Shown in pieces: positions 62,892 through 64,000 of a stretch of 64,000 nucleotides of DNA (the first letter of the stretch is position 1; every line of letters begins with the position of its first letter). This stretch comes from Streptomyces sp. Ru72. GTDB lineage: Bacteria; Actinomycetota; Actinomycetes; Streptomycetales; Streptomycetaceae. The notes below the pieces were generated by a model. The model searched no databases, was not told the DNA's origin, and saw only the letters and a list, made by a program, of their open reading frames with translations. The position numbers were made by a program, and so were the translations under genes. Location of the stretch: assembly GCF_002920635.1 (NCBI RefSeq), contig NZ_PQSR01000013.1, forward strand, positions 56,215-120,214, written 5' to 3'.

Positions 62892-63109
62892 AGCGCCTTG
62901 CGGCAGGGCGCACCCGTGTCCGCCCGCCGCGTACCACTCCGGCGGGCGTTCCGGAGGTCGTCCCCGGGGAATGTGCCGTGGTTAACACAATGGTCGCGCC
63001 CTTCGAGGAGAGCGGTTGCTTGCCGCGGTTCGCCCCGCAATACCCGTTCTTGTGACTGGGACATTGGGTGGCTGATGACCGCTTTCAAGGTGCTTTGTCT
63101 CTCACGGCA

Positions 63110-63140
63110 GTTGGCGTATACGGCGCAGTAATATGCCAAC
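63110..63140. promoter_or_regulatory. Dyad element upstream of DUF4142
   Basis: GTTGGCGTATA and TAATATGCCAAC (63110-63140) form an inverted repeat with perfect GTTGGC/GCCAAC ends and an AT-rich core. It lies 48 bases before the ATG at 63188. Possible operator. The 296-base gap (62892-63187) shows no gene. Confidence 0.45.
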
Positions 63141-63187
63141 TCGCACCCGAAGCGCACTAGCGTGCGGTGCCGCAAGCAGGAGGCACC

Positions 63188-63949
63188 ATGAGATCCAGAC
63201 CCGTCCGAGGCCGCGGCATCCTCAGCGGCACCGGGATCCTCATCGTCTTGCTCGCGGGGACCCTCGCCGCGCTGGTCTTCCCCGTCTGGTCCTACGCGGA
63301 CCGCTCCGGCACCGGCGTGGACACTCTGAACGCCCAGTCCGTGTCGACCCAGTACGGTCCGCTGTCCGCGCTGGACCGCGACTTCGTCACCAAGGTCCGG
63401 CTGGCCGGGCTGTGGGAGCTGCCCGCGGGACAGCAGGCCGAGCAGAAGGGCACCACCGAGGCCGTCCGCATCGCGGGCGAGCACCTGGTGCGGGGGCACA
63501 CCTTCCTGGACGCCCGGGTCCGCGACGTCGCCGCTCGGCTCGGCCTCGCCCTGCCCAACCAGCCGAACGCCCAGCAGCGCCAGTGGCTCGACACCCTCGA
63601 CGCCGCCCAGGGCGAGGAGTACGACCGCGACTTCGCCAACCTGCTCCGCCGCGCCCACGGCAAGGTCTTCACCGTCGTCGCCCAGGTCCGCGCAACCACC
63701 CGCAACTCGCTCGTACGCGCCCTCGCCGACGACGCGAACGCGACGGTCCTGGACCACATCAAGGTCCTCGAGGCCACCGGTTACGTCGACTTCGACGCGC
63801 TGGCGCAGGACGCGGCCACCTCGAGCCCGCCCCCGCTCACCCATTCCCCCGCGCCGCCGGGGCCCACGGACGCCCCCGGGACCCCGGTCCCGGTGACCCC
63901 GTCGCCGACGTACACACTGCCACCGGCCGCGTCCAGCCCACCGCCGTGA
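63188..63949 (+). CDS. DUF4142 membrane-anchored protein
   Basis: 253 aa from ATG 63188 with GGAGG four bases before. One N-terminal membrane helix (GILIVLLAGTLAALVFPVW), then a DUF4142 helical bundle (about 55-205; LDRDFVTKVRLAGLWELPAG, EHLVRGHTFLDARVRDVAARL) and a Pro/Ser/Thr-rich C-terminal tail (about 215-253) that probably spans the wall. DUF4142 is a ferritin-like four-helix fold with unclear role, often stress related. A strong hairpin follows. Confidence 0.88.
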   Translation: MRSRPVRGRGILSGTGILIVLLAGTLAALVFPVWSYADRSGTGVDTLNAQSVSTQYGPLSALDRDFVTKVRLAGLWELPAGQQAEQKGTTEAVRIAGEHLVRGHTFLDARVRDVAARLGLALPNQPNAQQRQWLDTLDAAQGEEYDRDFANLLRRAHGKVFTVVAQVRATTRNSLVRALADDANATVLDHIKVLEATGYVDFDALAQDAATSSPPPLTHSPAPPGPTDAPGTPVPVTPSPTYTLPPAASSPPP

Positions 63950-63955
63950 CCCACC

Positions 63956-63985
63956 GACGGGGGCGCGATCGGCCGCGCCCCCGTC
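63956..63985 (+). terminator. Perfect 12-bp hairpin after DUF4142
   Basis: GACGGGGGCGCG (63956-63967) and CGCGCCCCCGTC (63974-63985) pair perfectly around ATCGGC, six bases after the stop. Confidence 0.8.
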
Positions 63986-64000
63986 GAAGTGCGCTCAGGC

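Overview
The window is a chromosomal segment of a very GC-rich actinomycete, almost certainly a Streptomyces. The evidence is strong G/C third-position bias in every real gene, many GTG or TTG starts, a geosmin synthase, an SSI-type protease inhibitor, a complete conservon (cvnABCD-like), a WhiJ-like XRE/DUF397/anti-sigma locus, DUF6230/DUF6114, and perfect GC hairpins without T tails as terminators. I saw no rRNA, tRNA, CRISPR, phage or IS element. The gene order looks like ordinary chromosome, with about 60 protein genes.

Layout. 1-12.1 kb: a partial gene at the left edge, a copper amine oxidase split over two genes, and a dispersed trehalose set (glgX/treX, treY, treZ) for the glycogen-to-trehalose TreXYZ route. 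Inserted in that set are an M14 carboxypeptidase translationally coupled to an SSI inhibitor, and a DUF1707-FHA protein. 12.2-16.4 kb: a phosphotransferase with a degenerate catalytic loop, an M24 peptidase, and a LysR regulator divergent from a glutamine-amidotransferase-like protein. 16.4-22.5 kb: geosmin synthase divergent from a coupled hydrolase-P450 pair, then a DUF89 protein with a zinc-ribbon membrane protein. 22.6-26.0 kb: a membrane-anchored AA10 LPMO-like protein, a secreted protein with a long leader hairpin, and DUF6230-DUF6114. 26.1-30.8 kb: a VOC protein, an unknown protein and the WhiJ-like locus with a DUF574-type methyltransferase. 31.1-34.7 kb: an osmoprotectant ABC operon.

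34.9-39.9 kb: a CtaG-like membrane protein, an Nramp-related transporter coupled to a soluble PRC-MgtE_N-CBS protein, and a NodB lipoprotein. 39.9-43.7 kb: the conservon. 43.8-47.8 kb: an orphan sugar-type binding lipoprotein divergent from a GAF-SpoIIE phosphatase and a MASE1 protein. 47.9-52.4 kb: msrB-murC, a small unknown protein, a RibD-like reductase and a ZapE/AFG1 ATPase. 52.6-59.3 kb: a His-rich secreted peptide, carbonic anhydrase coupled to a SulP transporter, an SPFH protein, PPK2, a second NodB lipoprotein, a small zinc-ribbon protein and a PTH2 protein. 59.3-64 kb: a reductase/LysR divergent pair, a DUF692 (MNIO) enzyme without its usual partner, and a DUF4142 membrane protein.

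The items most worth follow-up are the split amine oxidase with an altered cofactor motif, the Nramp-like/MgtE-sensor pair, a duplicated intergenic hairpin with a compensatory base change, the 19-bp leader stem, and the solitary DUF692 enzyme. All family names come from reading the translated sequence. No database search was run.
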